From contig JAIUCV010000004.1 in assembly GCA_026724425.1 (NCBI GenBank), positions 9,868,001-9,932,000 on the forward strand: a stretch of 64,000 bases of DNA, written 5' to 3'. The notes under the pieces were generated by a model. The model was not told the DNA's origin, made no database searches, and saw only the letters and a list, made by a program, of their open reading frames with translations. Below are positions 49,310 to 60,173 of this stretch, piece after piece; the stretch's first letter is position 1; the number at the start of each line of letters is the position of its first letter. Source of the DNA: Erythrophleum ivorense (lineage: Eukaryota > Streptophyta > Magnoliopsida > Fabales > Fabaceae). The translations under genes were made by a program, and so were the position numbers.

Positions 49310-49620
49310 GAAAAAACAGAATGCATAACGTTCAAAAGAAATGACTTCTTCTATCAAATCGAGTCCGTGTTCGTAATCGTCAGCCTTGTCATTGGATAAG
49401 AGGGTGTTCTTCTTCTATCTCTTGTACTTCGCCCTCATCTTCAGCTTTTTCTTCATTCATGCATTCGTATGTCTATATAATGCACAATACGGCAAATCTC
49501 TTGGACTTTCTTGCCAATTTATTTCATTTCATATTCGACTTAACTTTGGCCGACCTTTACTGCATTTCATTGTAGAATTTAGAATAAGTGTGGGTCCTTG
49601 AACTTGGGGCCAGTACACTT
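49310..49620 (+). other. GC-richer block inside the Mutator-like element
   Basis: Unlike the AT-rich interior around it, this block has ordinary plant coding-like composition and an open frame of 71 codons (49386-49601, hydrophobic start with FFFYLLYFALIFSFFF). Mutator-like elements often capture host gene pieces (Pack-MULEs). I could not match the block to a gene family, so capture is only a possibility. Confidence 0.35.
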
Positions 49621-50270
49621 CACTACCAATTGGTCGAAATTCAATCTCATAAGCTTTCAAAATAGTCTACAATTGGAATACTTGATCAAAATAGTTTGCA
49701 ATTGGAATAATTTATTTATAAATCATTAATTAATACAACTAAAATTTCTTATAAAGATTAATTTTTAATATCTCTAAATTTATATTTCAAATGTTACTCT
49801 TTTTAAAAATAATTTATAATTTGTTTTTTAAGTTGTCAAGTTCATATAATTTCAACTTATAAAATTTAATAATAAATAAAATACTTTTTAAATTTAACAA
49901 TTTTATTTCATATTATCACACATTTATTTGTTATTAAATTATTTAAAAATTGCTATGTCACAAATTTATTATTTTTCATACTTATATTATGCATTTAAAA
50001 ATTTTTGTAAATTAAATTAAATCAGTTTGCTAAATTATTTATTATATTATGATTTTTTTCTTATATGGGTCACGGTTATCGCTCAATTGTGACCTATATT
50101 AATTTTAAAAAAATTATTATTTTTTGGATCATAGTTAAGCAATAATCGTGACCCTTTTATTGAAAAAAAAAATTCAACTTAATGCATCTTGGGAAAAAAA
50201 TTGGCAGTTATGCATATGGAATATTTAGATTTTTTGTTAATATTTTAGGGTCAAAATCCCCATTATTGAT

Positions 50271-51212
50271 TTTTAATTATTATTAATTTAATTATTTTTG
50301 TCTTTATGAGTATTGTATTGTAATAAATGTAGATCTATATAATGGAGATAGAGATATGGGTGTTTGTGATGAAATCTCAACTTCTGTTAATTACAAGATA
50401 ATATTCCAATTATGTTGATGAAGTTTTAAATAGTCATTACGTTTGAATGTCTCTTAAATCTTAAATGTTGTTGAAATATTAAATGTTTATATTGTTGATA
50501 AAACTCAAAGTATACTTTATTGTCGATGAAGCTCAAATTTATTTTTGAATGTTTTGTTTTGTTTTTCTCTTGATTCTGAGTTAAAACAAGGTGGGTTTAC
50601 TAAAATAATAATTATTTATGTTGATTGAAAACTAAAAAAAACATTATTTATAATCTCTAACACCATCAAAGAGACTTAGCCAATATACCATGAGCGTAAA
50701 TATGCCAAGCCTTGACTGTGTAAAGATTTACTCATTTAATAAATTAGTTATTTAAGTTGGATTTGCAAAATTAAGTGAGTTTTAAAATAATATTAAACTC
50801 GGTTCTTTTTGTTAAATAAAAATTTGAGCTTGGCTTATATAAATTTATTTAAAAATATACATAAATAAGTTATGTGAGGTTAATGAGTTAAATGGGTTTC
50901 TTCTAATTTCTAATAAAATATGTATAGTTTAGAATATATGTAAATATCAAATTATAATTATATATAATATTCAAATATTTATATTATTTTACTTTTAAAT
51001 GAGTTAATTGAGTTAAGTATTAAATTTTAAATTTTGACTTATCTAATTTGGTTAAATGAACAAAATATTATTTTTAAATTCATTCATTTAATTAATAATA
51101 ATCAACCTTGAATGTAATACATACTGAATTAAATTGTGAGCTTAATGATATATAAGAGAAAATGGCAGAACAGGATTCTTTCCTGAAATAAAGAGAATCT
51201 TATAAGAAAGAA

Positions 51213-51276
<64 letters not shown>

Positions 51277-51511
51277 GAGGTTCATTCAAGTAAGTTGCAT
51301 TCAACTTAATTTCTTTTTCTCCTTTATATATAAAATCTCCTATATTGCGGAAAGGATCCAAATCAAAAGATAGCAGAGGTGTCCCTTCTTGGTCAGGTTG
51401 TCTCGCTAGTTGGAGGGAGAAAAAGGGAGAGAATTGCAAGCTCTATCCACAATGAACAAAACGTTCACCAAAGATCTAGTAAACATAACTTTCTTCCGGA
51501 AAATACATGGT

Positions 51512-51569
<58 letters not shown>

Positions 51570-51760
51570 TTCTAACCATTATTATTTTTTTTGAAAGAAT
51601 GTGCAGCACATGGTTGGCAATTACCATTTGGTTGGCAGCTCGCAATGTAATTTATTTTTATAATATTTATTATTTTCTCATAATTATTATTTAAAACATT
51701 TAATTTTTTATTATTTTTTAAAAATAAGGACACATATGTCATTTTCTATCATGTCTATCC

Positions 51761-51797
<37 letters not shown>

Positions 51798-52502
51798 CTA
51801 GCATTCTACCAAGGCAATGAGCCTGTGGTATTGTGAGAAGGGTTTGTGTTCAAATTCAAAGTAGCTAGGGTGTGATAAGGGCAAAAGAAACAAGTGTTTG
51901 GTTTTTTTTTTCGGTAAATTATTATCTCCTTTGTGAGGGATATTTAAATTATATAATCTTTTCCTTTATTTTAAAAATACACACAAACTTTTTTTGAAGT
52001 TAAAAGATGACCAAAACATTGTTAAAGACAATATTGATTTTTTTATTATTAAAAACATATTATGAAATGCATTGCTTAAACTTTTTCTTCAATGTTATCT
52101 ATATTGTATTGAAAATTTTGATTTAATTTATTATAAATTTAAGAAAATTATGTTGTTTACTAAAATAATTATTCTGCAATAGAGTTTTAGTTGTTGCCAT
52201 AATTTTCTTAAAGACACGATGGCTTTGCTAGGAATTTTCTATTCTAGCTCTTCAAGTGAATAGATCTTTGTTTTGGCTACCTATATTGAAGGAGTCCAAA
52301 AACAGTGAAGAGAAAAAAAGGGTTTAAAGAGATTCATTAATATGAAATCCTAAAATCTGATCCCTTATTTGGGATTCTTGTTTTATTTTGATTTATTTAT
52401 GATTTAATTTTTGAAACCCTAAAAGATGAAAAAGAATAATGGGTTTGGGTCCATGAGCCAGTCCGTTAAACTCGTTTATTGGGCAATTTGGCCATTTAAG
52501 CT
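50271..52502. other. Spacer rich in microsatellites
   Basis: It has (TA)n(CA)n at 51219-51277, (AC)n(AT)n at 51513-51569 and (TA)n at 51764-51797. Open frames at 51200-51439 and 51379-51594 read through these repeats and face each other, so neither is supported. The non-repeat part of the first (QEGTPLLSFDLDPFRNIGDF) is complex enough to be an exon piece, without a family match. Confidence 0.5.
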
Positions 52503-53470
52503 ATTTAAAACATAGTTTAGTTATTAATGTAAGAAGGGCATGTGAGTAATAAAAGTTAATGTAGATGATATCCAATTTACTATAAGGCCTAATTGTATGC
52601 GCAAGTACAACCCAACAAAACACACACCCACAAGTATCAATTATATATTAGACAATGCAGTTCATGTAGCCACATGTCCCATAACATCACATTAGCATCA
52701 TCAAACCAAAAGGACCAATGTTTTCTGTCTTGAAAGGCCCAATATATTAGGACAAAACAAAATGAGAGAGACCAAATTAAAACCCCAAATTAAAGAGGAA
52801 AAAACCTAGGGAGAGAGATACGGTATGCCAACAAACCCCATTGTGCTGGGTCTTTACAGTGCTTGCTTCCTTCCTAAAGAGGTCTGGGCCCAACAAATTT
52901 TTAGGTGTTGTATAAGTTGAGAATTTCATATTATTATGGCCCAAAAAGAAAAATCAGATTTCAAATTATTATGACCCAAAAAAAAATCAGAATTTCTGAA
53001 TTTCAAGTTTGTGCTTTTCGTAAAATGCACATGGTTGGAATATGTCCCTTCAACCGACTTAAGTAATAATGTGATTTGGTTTCCTTTGCTCTGTTTCTTT
53101 TCAAGTGGCATTCTTTCAATGTTGTTAGCAAATTATTATTATTTTCTGCTGGTTAAGAATTTGTTCTTCTGCCGCCCAGCAGCTGAGATTCCTATCAGGA
53201 ATTTAATCTTTTGTAGCTCGAATAGAGAAATCCCAACAAACAAAGGGTAGAAAAACTCCATAACCCAATCACTTTGTATCTCCCACCTTACTGTTTTGGG
53301 ATCTTTTCCAATTTCTAATTTTACTAACTTCAGTATGATTTTGGCAATCATCTTGAATAGTGTTTATGAAAATTGCCTTCTTTATGAGATACCGATTCCA
53401 AAAGGTTCACAGCCATATGATTGTTATATTGAAGGAAAACGAGGTCACAGAGAACATTGTAGCTGCAAAA
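52503..53470 (+). repeat. Dispersed duplicated segment, copy 2
   Basis: Partner of 27250-28585, same orientation, about 25 kb away. It lacks about 390 bases present in copy 1 and has no long (GA)n(TA)n tract. Open frames on both strands (for example 52926-53111, 53139-53351) are not conserved in copy 1. The hAT transposon sits 45 bases beyond its right limit. Confidence 0.7.
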
Positions 53471-53516
53471 ACTTTCAAAAATCACTGTGTACTTTATATA
53501 TTAGATAACTTGAGGC

Positions 53517-53640
53517 ATGGTTTCAAATTGCGGTTGCGGTTGCGGTTGCGGTTGCGTTGCGGTTACTGCGGTTGCGGATATTGCGGATGCTATAATGCGG
53601 GTTGCGGTCACTGCGGCTGTGATTTTTTTTTTAAGTTGCA
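53517..53640 (+). repeat. Left subterminal GCGG cluster of the hAT element
   Basis: TTGCGG is repeated about six times almost head to tail from 53528, followed by spaced ACTGCGG, GATATTGCGG and GGTTGCGG words to about 53620. Such subterminal repeats are where hAT transposases bind. The translated Gly/Cys-rich and Arg/Leu-rich frames across it are artefacts. Confidence 0.75.
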
Positions 53641-53830
53641 CAAATCATTTTAAAAATATATATAATCATTATAACTCTCATATACATAAATATATCATGC
53701 CTAACATCAATATTAATTAAATAAATCCTGATTTTGAACAAACATATCAATATTAATTGAGAAAACTAAAAAGAAAAATCAGATAATATAAAAATATACT
53801 TACATACTTATTACAAAGAGAGAATTAGAA

Positions 53831-56800
53831 TCACCACATTGTAGAATGTCGTGGAGGGTCATAGTTTCCACTTTCACTTTCATTATCATCTTGTCTTGAT
53901 CCCTGTCCAAAAACATAATCAAAAAATCCTCCACCTGTATTCTCCATTTGCTGATAAGGAAAATTTGGTGCATGGTAATAATAAGGCTCTTGATAATTTA
54001 TTGAAGGTTGATAATTTGGTGGTGCTTGAATTATTGGATAATGACCATGTGACATATAAGGAGGTTGTTGATAAAATGGAGGATAGTAACTTTGACTACT
54101 TTGAGACGAGCCACCAATTCCAAAATCATTAAAACTTTGTGAAAAACTAGAGGAAGAACTATCTTCTAGTACACCACTTTGCTGCCTTCTACTTCTTGTA
54201 GATTGATAACCACCTCTTCTATTATCACTAGAGTCTCTATCCTGAAAAGATGTCATATCAACAACAAAACCCAAATCACGCATAGTATATGGAATGTCTT
54301 GATATGGATCTTGTTCTCTATCTTCATCTATGCCATGATCACTTTCTACTACATCACCACCATCACCACCACTATTATTGCTTGGTGGACTCAAACCATC
54401 ATCAGTGCCCTGACTATGACCTTCATGGGAACTTAAATCATCATCAGCCTCTACCTCTTCGTCATCAGTATCCATTCTTGGGAGCCATTCTGAATTTTGA
54501 AGTCCATCCAATAATGGGCCTTCTCTCTCCTCAATCCATGGAGACAAGGGATCATCTTCTTGGAATATGTAATCAAGATTAATTGGATTAAAACTATTTT
54601 CTATTTCTTCTTGACTACGCCTCTTCTTCTCTCTCATTCTTAGCTTCATATTGTAAAAGGTAAAGACAAGTTTTTGTAATTTTTTATACTTGAGTCTATT
54701 TCTTGTCTTTGTATGAATATAACTAAATGTGCTCCAATTCCTTTCACAATTTGAAGCTGAAGTTGTTTGGCTCAAAATTTTTATCGCAATGCCTTGAAGT
54801 TCAGGAGCACATGAACCATATATCATCCACCATTCAGCTATTTAAACAAACAATACACAAATTTAGTCAACTTTGAATTATAAATATAATCAATCATTTT
54901 GATTGAGTTACATATTCTACCATGTATACTTGTAAATAAAAAATAAATTATATCTTACCAGGATCCATTTGAGACCATGCTCTCTGAGCTTGTGGCGTTC
55001 CAAAGTTCTCTCTCTTCTCTCGAAAAAGGATTAACTATACAACATCATATTATGTATCAAAAAAAATACAACATCATATTAAATTTAATGTAAATATATA
55101 ATAATATATTCTAAATATTCATTATATAAAAAATAACTGACCTGATTTAATGCTCTAATTGTAACATCCATATTTCTTTCTAATTTAGTGATTGCACTTT
55201 TAGTTCCATCAAATGTTTCTTTATAAACTGAATGACCATGTTCAACTCCAAATTGAAACTGAGGATTAAGAAAATAACCTAAAAAAAAAATAATTAGTCA
55301 ATACACAAATATTTCTCTTTTTGTGACAACATAATATATATATATATATATATATAGACTTACCTGCAGAATGTAAATCAGTATGTAGAAATTTCCATCT
55401 TTTATCTATCATGTCGTTATAAGTTGAGTGATAACGACAATTTTGTTGTATAGATAGCTTTGCTCTATCTATAGCTTCATAGATAAAACCCATGGTTGGT
55501 TTTTCATCACCATCGACCAGTCTTAACACCTTGACAATTAGCTCAAATACTTTTAGTATTTCATTGGCTTTGATCCAAAAGTCATTATCCAAAATTTTTT
55601 TTCTTGCATCATGTGCTGGTCCAGATTTTTCCTTGCCAAATTTAGACTTTTTAAACTTTTCAGAGTTGAACATATTCTTCAAAGCCTGCTTTTGCTTCAC
55701 AAGAGATTGTAGTTGCAAGAATTGTGTAGCAAAGCGAGTAATGGCTGGACGAATAATTTCTCTACCTCCAGTATATTCTTTCATCAAATTTACAGTCCAA
55801 ATATGGTTATATATAAAGGATGTTATCATCTTTGCATCTTCTAACACCTTTTGTACATTGCTCTTTTTTCCAATGTCTTCTAAACACAGATCTAAACAAT
55901 GAGCTGCACAAGGTGACCAATAGAGATGTGGTCTTTTTTCCATCAATTTTTTTCCAGCTGCCTTTAAAGCTCCCTCGTTATCTGTAACCACTTGGACTAC
56001 ATATTCTTCTCCAACTTCTTCTACTACTTGATCAAGTAACTGAAGGTAGTAATCAGTATTTCTACTAGCAACAGAAGAAACATCAATTGATTTTAGAAAA
56101 ACAGTTCCCCTACTGCAATAGACAAGAAAATTCATTATGTGCATGTGACTAATACTATTAGTCCAGCCATCACACATTATTGTAACACCTCTTTCCTTCC
56201 ATGCACCTTTCAACCCATTTATCCATTCCCTCATCGATTGGTATTCAGCTTCCAAATACACATCTGAAATCTCGTAAGGAGTAGGAAATTTAACCCCTGT
56301 TGTACCTATTTCAGCAGCTGCAGTAATTAAATTATGCAACCAAGGAGAATTAGATAAATTCATTGGAAGACGCTCATATATAATAAGCTTTGATACTGCT
56401 TCTCCTAGTTTCTTCCTCAATGTTTTCATCAAACCACCAGAAATTTTTGGTTGTTTCATGCTTTTGCTCCTCACAAGATCAATATTTGTAGATCTTAAAC
56501 TAAAGGCAATATCTTCTGATCCTCTTGCCCTTGCCTGAGAACTTCCACCCTCTTCATACACATTTTGCCCTCCTCTTGTTTGCTGTCTAAATTGTTGTCT
56601 ATCTTCCCATTCACGATGTGATCTAATACTTTCTTGTGTCGCACGCCTCATTTGCATTTCCTCATCAACAAATGTTTCAATTTCATCATCTTCATCTCCT
56701 CTCAACCTTGCTTCAAATTCTTCTTTTCTTTTTTTTGAATCAATTTTTTTTTCTTTATTATCTAAAAGGAGTTTCATCATACCCTCTCGAATAGTAGTTG

Positions 56801-57005
56801 TAACTCTAGGACATCCAGCTACTTGTCCTTTAAAATGAGCAATATGTTGCTTCAATCGAGTAATTCCACCCTTTATTACTTTTCCACAGAGTTTGCAAGT
56901 TATATTGTTTCGATTTCCAGTTACAGGTTTTCCAAAATGCCAACCAATATCATCACTAGGAGCACCTTCTAATCTTTCTGTTGGAAATTCCTCTCTTGGC
57001 GGCAT
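53831..57005 (-). CDS. hAT transposase (BED, DUF659, hATC), four exons
   Basis: This enzyme cuts and inserts the hAT element. Proposed exons: 57005-55364, 55278-55142, 55034-54959, 54837-53831, all with GT-AG introns and matching phases; the total is 2862 bases, 953 residues. Exon 1 starts at the ATG at 57005 and holds a BED zinc finger (C37, C40, H54 and a later Cys/His). From about residue 215 it has the DUF659/RNase H-like fold with MCDGWTNS (first catalytic Asp) and VVTDNEG (second). Exon 2 reads YFLNPQFQFG; exon 3 ends QMDP and joins exon 4 as DPAEWW. The dimerisation region has SASNCERNWSTF, whose Glu fits the third catalytic residue. The acidic, Gln/Tyr-rich tail after it is long for the family. 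Introns are predicted, not proven; the frame has no stop. Confidence 0.9.
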
Positions 57006-58607
57006 TGTTTATATTTTATAGTACCTGGTGATCAAATGAAGTTAGTAATATAATATAATATAGCAAAACTAAAAGCACAATTTAAATTAATTTCACAAGT
57101 CATGAATATATATATATATATATATATATGTATCTCATTTTCTAGATTCCCATCTCATGTTCAATTCTCTTTTATTACTATCACTACAATCAATCTATCA
57201 TTACTTGTAAATTTAACAATGTTGTGTTGGATAAAATTAAAACTTCACATAAAGAGGAATTAGCTATACATTGGATATAAATAGGTGATTTAAAAGAAAT
57301 TAATGTATGAATAGGTATTATATGCAAAATCTAGTAAACTAAATTCCAATCTAAGAGTTATGCTTTGCTAGTACCATTCTAAACCTTAAGAGTTATTAAT
57401 GGAAAACATATAATTTCATGTATACAGTAATCATTTATATGTGAATGATTTACTTATACAAATGAATAAAAATTGATACAAAATAGTCAAAACACTATAA
57501 AATTCTCTTATATTTCATGTAATATTTTTAATTAATTTTATTATATTTGAAAGATTGATTATCAATTATAAATTTTATCCATGATTAAATCCACATTCAA
57601 AGCATAATAGCCATGAGTTTTAAATCTATTTTATTTTATATATAGTATTAACAACTTACTTTATCTACTCTTCTAAATCAAATTTGTGAACATATTATAT
57701 TATTTATAGAAAAAACAATAAAATAATTAAAAAATGATTAATTAAGCCAAAATATAATTAATAATTCTTATGAATATATTAGCTTATTAGCTACAATATT
57801 TCAAAAATATAATTTATAATTACATAATATATGGTAAAAATATATATTATCTTGTACCTTAATTTAGCTTATTCCAATATTTATCTTGTACCTTACTTTA
57901 TTTAATTAAAAAATACCAAAATAAAAATTAAAAAAAAATAATTTAAAATTTAGACTATTCAAAAATATAAATGATTCAAATTTGTTCCATGAAAAATAAT
58001 AGATAACTCATTTCATGAGAAGTGGTTATTTTCAGGATTTGAATCTTCTAAAGTTTCTTATTATAAGGTTTTTAGAAAGAAAAGAGAGGAAGTAAACCCC
58101 ATATACATTTTTATTTTTTGTGTTATTTATTTTTCAAAATTTATAAAAATTTTATAATAAAAAAATTTAAAAAAATTTTACATTTATTTTGTTGATGCTA
58201 GTAGCTTATCCTTTTAGTAATATTCATTGATTGACCAATATGTGTTTATTTTATTAGATTGCCATACTACACATAAATATTAAGGAAAATTATAGTTAAA
58301 GACTCTAAATTAAAAATATTTATATTAGAGGAGTTTAAATTTTAAAATTGTTCTAGAGAACCCATGAACCAAAGATTTGAATTGTATAAAAAAATTTTAC
58401 AATTTATGATTTTAAATTAAAATTTTTAGTTTTTATATTTTTTAAAATAATTTTAAAATTTAAAATTATTTAATATAAATATCCTTAATTTAAAATTTTT
58501 AATTATAATTTTTCATAAATACTATAAATCATGGTGTGTTTCATTAATTCCGAGAATAAATTTGTAAGAAAATTTGAAAGTTGTCATGTTGGATGTATAT
58601 GAACCCC

Positions 58608-58638
<31 letters not shown>

Positions 58639-58990
58639 GAAAGCAAAGCACGAATGATCTGCAAGACAGCTAGCATTGAGTAGACATATATATGTGTGTA
58701 TGTTCTTGCTTTAATAATCTATTCACTAGGTAGTTTTGAGAGTTATATGTGGATGCATCACAACCCATCGGGAAAATCCTAAACTCAGACAAGGAACTCA
58801 CACTTGCTAGTGAAGTAGTCTTTCGACCCATGGAAAGAAAACATACTTTGGGACCCAAAAAAAGGACTGATGTTGCTGCCTTATGGGAAAGAGGGGTCAA
58901 TTCCAAATAAAATCAAGTTACATAAAATCAGAATTTATGCATTGCGTGGCAAAATCTAATAATTAATACTAATTTAGGATTACATTATTA
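57006..58990 (-). other. Upstream region of the transposase gene
   Basis: AT-rich DNA inside the hAT element, with (TA)n at 57108-57129 and 58610-58632. It may be a large leader intron. The block 58670-58920 is less AT-rich and has a minus-strand frame of 78 codons (LGPKVCFLSMGRKTTSLASV); I do not recognise it. Confidence 0.45.
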
Positions 58991-59459
58991 CAAATAAATC
59001 TAGTATCATCATAGCGTGGCAGAAGCATTGATTATACATACATAGCGTGGTATATATATATATATTATACATATATATTATGCATAGCGTGGCAGAAGCA
59101 TTGATTATACATATATATATATATATATTATACATATATATTATGTGTGGCAGAAGCCCAGAAGCATTGATTATCATATATATATATATATTATACATAT
59201 ATATTATGCATAACGTGGCAGAAGCCCAGAAGCATTGATTATCATATACATATATATATATATTATACATATATATTAAGCATACCGTGGCAGAAGCCCA
59301 GAAGCATTGATTATATATATATATATATATATATTATACATATATATTATGCATAGCGGCAGCAGCGCAGAAGCATTGATTATCATATATATATATATTA
59401 TACATATATATTATGGTTTCGATATATTATGCATAGCGTGGCAGAAGCATTGATTATAC

Positions 59460-59491
<32 letters not shown>

Positions 59492-59625
59492 TATACATAT
59501 ATATTATGCATTGCGTGGCAGAACTTTGATCATACATATATATATTATACATATATATTATGCAATGCGTGGATGGATATATATTAGAAAGATCAGAAGG
59601 ATTGCGTGGCTGAAGCTTTGATTCA
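58940..59625. repeat. Minisatellite of GCGTGGCAGAAGC plus (TA)n units
   Basis: About ten units of 55-80 bases combine GCGTGGCAGAAGC(CCAGAAGC)ATTGATTAT with (TA)n and TTATACATATATATTATGCATA. Unit starts are near 59014, 59086, 59144, 59213, 59286, 59355, 59438, 59513 and 59604; decayed edge copies lie at 58944 and 59567. The last, GCGTGGCTGAAGCTTTGATT, merges into non-repeated DNA and may be the ancestral unit. TA-rich frames across it are not genes. Confidence 0.8.
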
Positions 59626-59990
59626 ACGCATCAGTTTATTTCAACAGTGAAAGAGACCCAAAGCTCGAAATAGCAAAGCAGAAGCAAATCAAGAAGAAGA
59701 TATTCGGCATACCTCTGGGCGCTTCTCTCTTCAGATTCAAGCGTACATCATACCGTTTGCTCTGCTTCGCAGCTTCGAGACTTTAGATTCAGATCTTGAA
59801 TCACTGTGCTTCAGTTTAGCCTTCAGGTATGATTATTGGTTTTAGATCTCAGAACACTAGACTCTTCAAATTGAAGCTTTCTCAGTCTCTGTTGGTTATC
59901 GTTGCCTTTTTTCTTTAGCAAAATGTAGATCTAGGGCCGGCCGCTCTGTTTAGAGCTAGCTTTATATGATGCGCGCAACAGAACCGCAAT
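59626..59990 (-). promoter_or_regulatory. GC-richer leader, possible transposase promoter and 5' exon
   Basis: This block has normal composition and, on the minus strand, a CAGAG/GTATGCC donor-like site at about 59708-59720 downstream of a pyrimidine-mixed stretch. That would suit a non-coding first exon of the transposase gene with a long intron to 57 kb. A donor-like CAGGTATG also exists on the plus strand (59825), so direction is not settled. Confidence 0.35.
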
Positions 59991-60140
59991 ACCATTCCGT
60001 TGCGGCTGCAACACCGTTCCGTTGCGGCCCATTAGCGTGATGTCCATACTCGTTACAGTTGCGGGCTGATGCGGATGCGGCTTGGGCCGCATCCGCTATA
60101 TTGAGGCCGCATTTTGTATTGCGGCCCGCAATTTAGAACC
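59990..60140 (-). repeat. Right subterminal GCGG cluster of the hAT element
   Basis: GCGG or its complement CCGC occurs about 14 times in 150 bases, in both orientations, often as TTGCGGC or GGCCGCA, and includes GATGCGG paired with CCGCATC. It mirrors the left cluster but is less regular. Confidence 0.72.
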
Positions 60141-60173
60141 TTGACTTGAGGCATGTATTTTTTGGAAGATTAC

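Larger units (their letters stand above)
47616..50262. mobile_element. Mutator-like foldback element, non-autonomous
   Basis: Inverted repeats of more than 500 bases bound a 2.65-kb element: 47616-48170 and 49715-50262. Outer ends read GGGATTTTGACCCTAAAATA on both sides. Flanks are CCTTATTGAT (47606-47615) and CATTATTGAT (50261-50270): 8 bases match exactly and 9 of 10 overall, close to the 9-10-bp duplications of Mutator-like elements. Very long TIRs and GGG-type ends fit that superfamily. No transposase is encoded. A GC-richer block lies at 49310-49620. Confidence 0.8.
53516..60143 (-). mobile_element. hAT DNA transposon, structurally complete
   Basis: A 6.63-kb element has inverted ends CATGGTTTCAAATTGCGG (53516) and, read from the other side, CAAGGTTCTAAATTGCGG (60143), 15 of 18 identical. 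The exact 8-bp duplication ACTTGAGG lies at 53508-53515 and 60144-60151, the hAT hallmark. Both subterminal regions carry clustered GCGG words. The transposase gene on the minus strand has no stop across four exons. Its upstream 3 kb include an unusual (TA)-rich minisatellite and a GC-richer leader. A complete coding gene, ends and an exact duplication make this the best candidate for a recently mobile element in the window. Confidence 0.93.

Noticed and set aside
51200..51594. Two facing frames with poly Tyr-Ile and Thr-His tracts
   Set aside because: The tracts are translated (TA)n and (CA)n microsatellites; no supporting domain.
53360..53720. Cys/Gly- and Arg/Leu-repeat peptides
   Set aside because: They are translations of the TTGCGG subterminal repeat of the hAT element.
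53851..54582. Plus-strand frames rich in His and Tyr
   Set aside because: Shadows of the last transposase exon on the minus strand.
58980..59270. Frames rich in Tyr-Ile on both strands
   Set aside because: They run through the (TA)-rich minisatellite.
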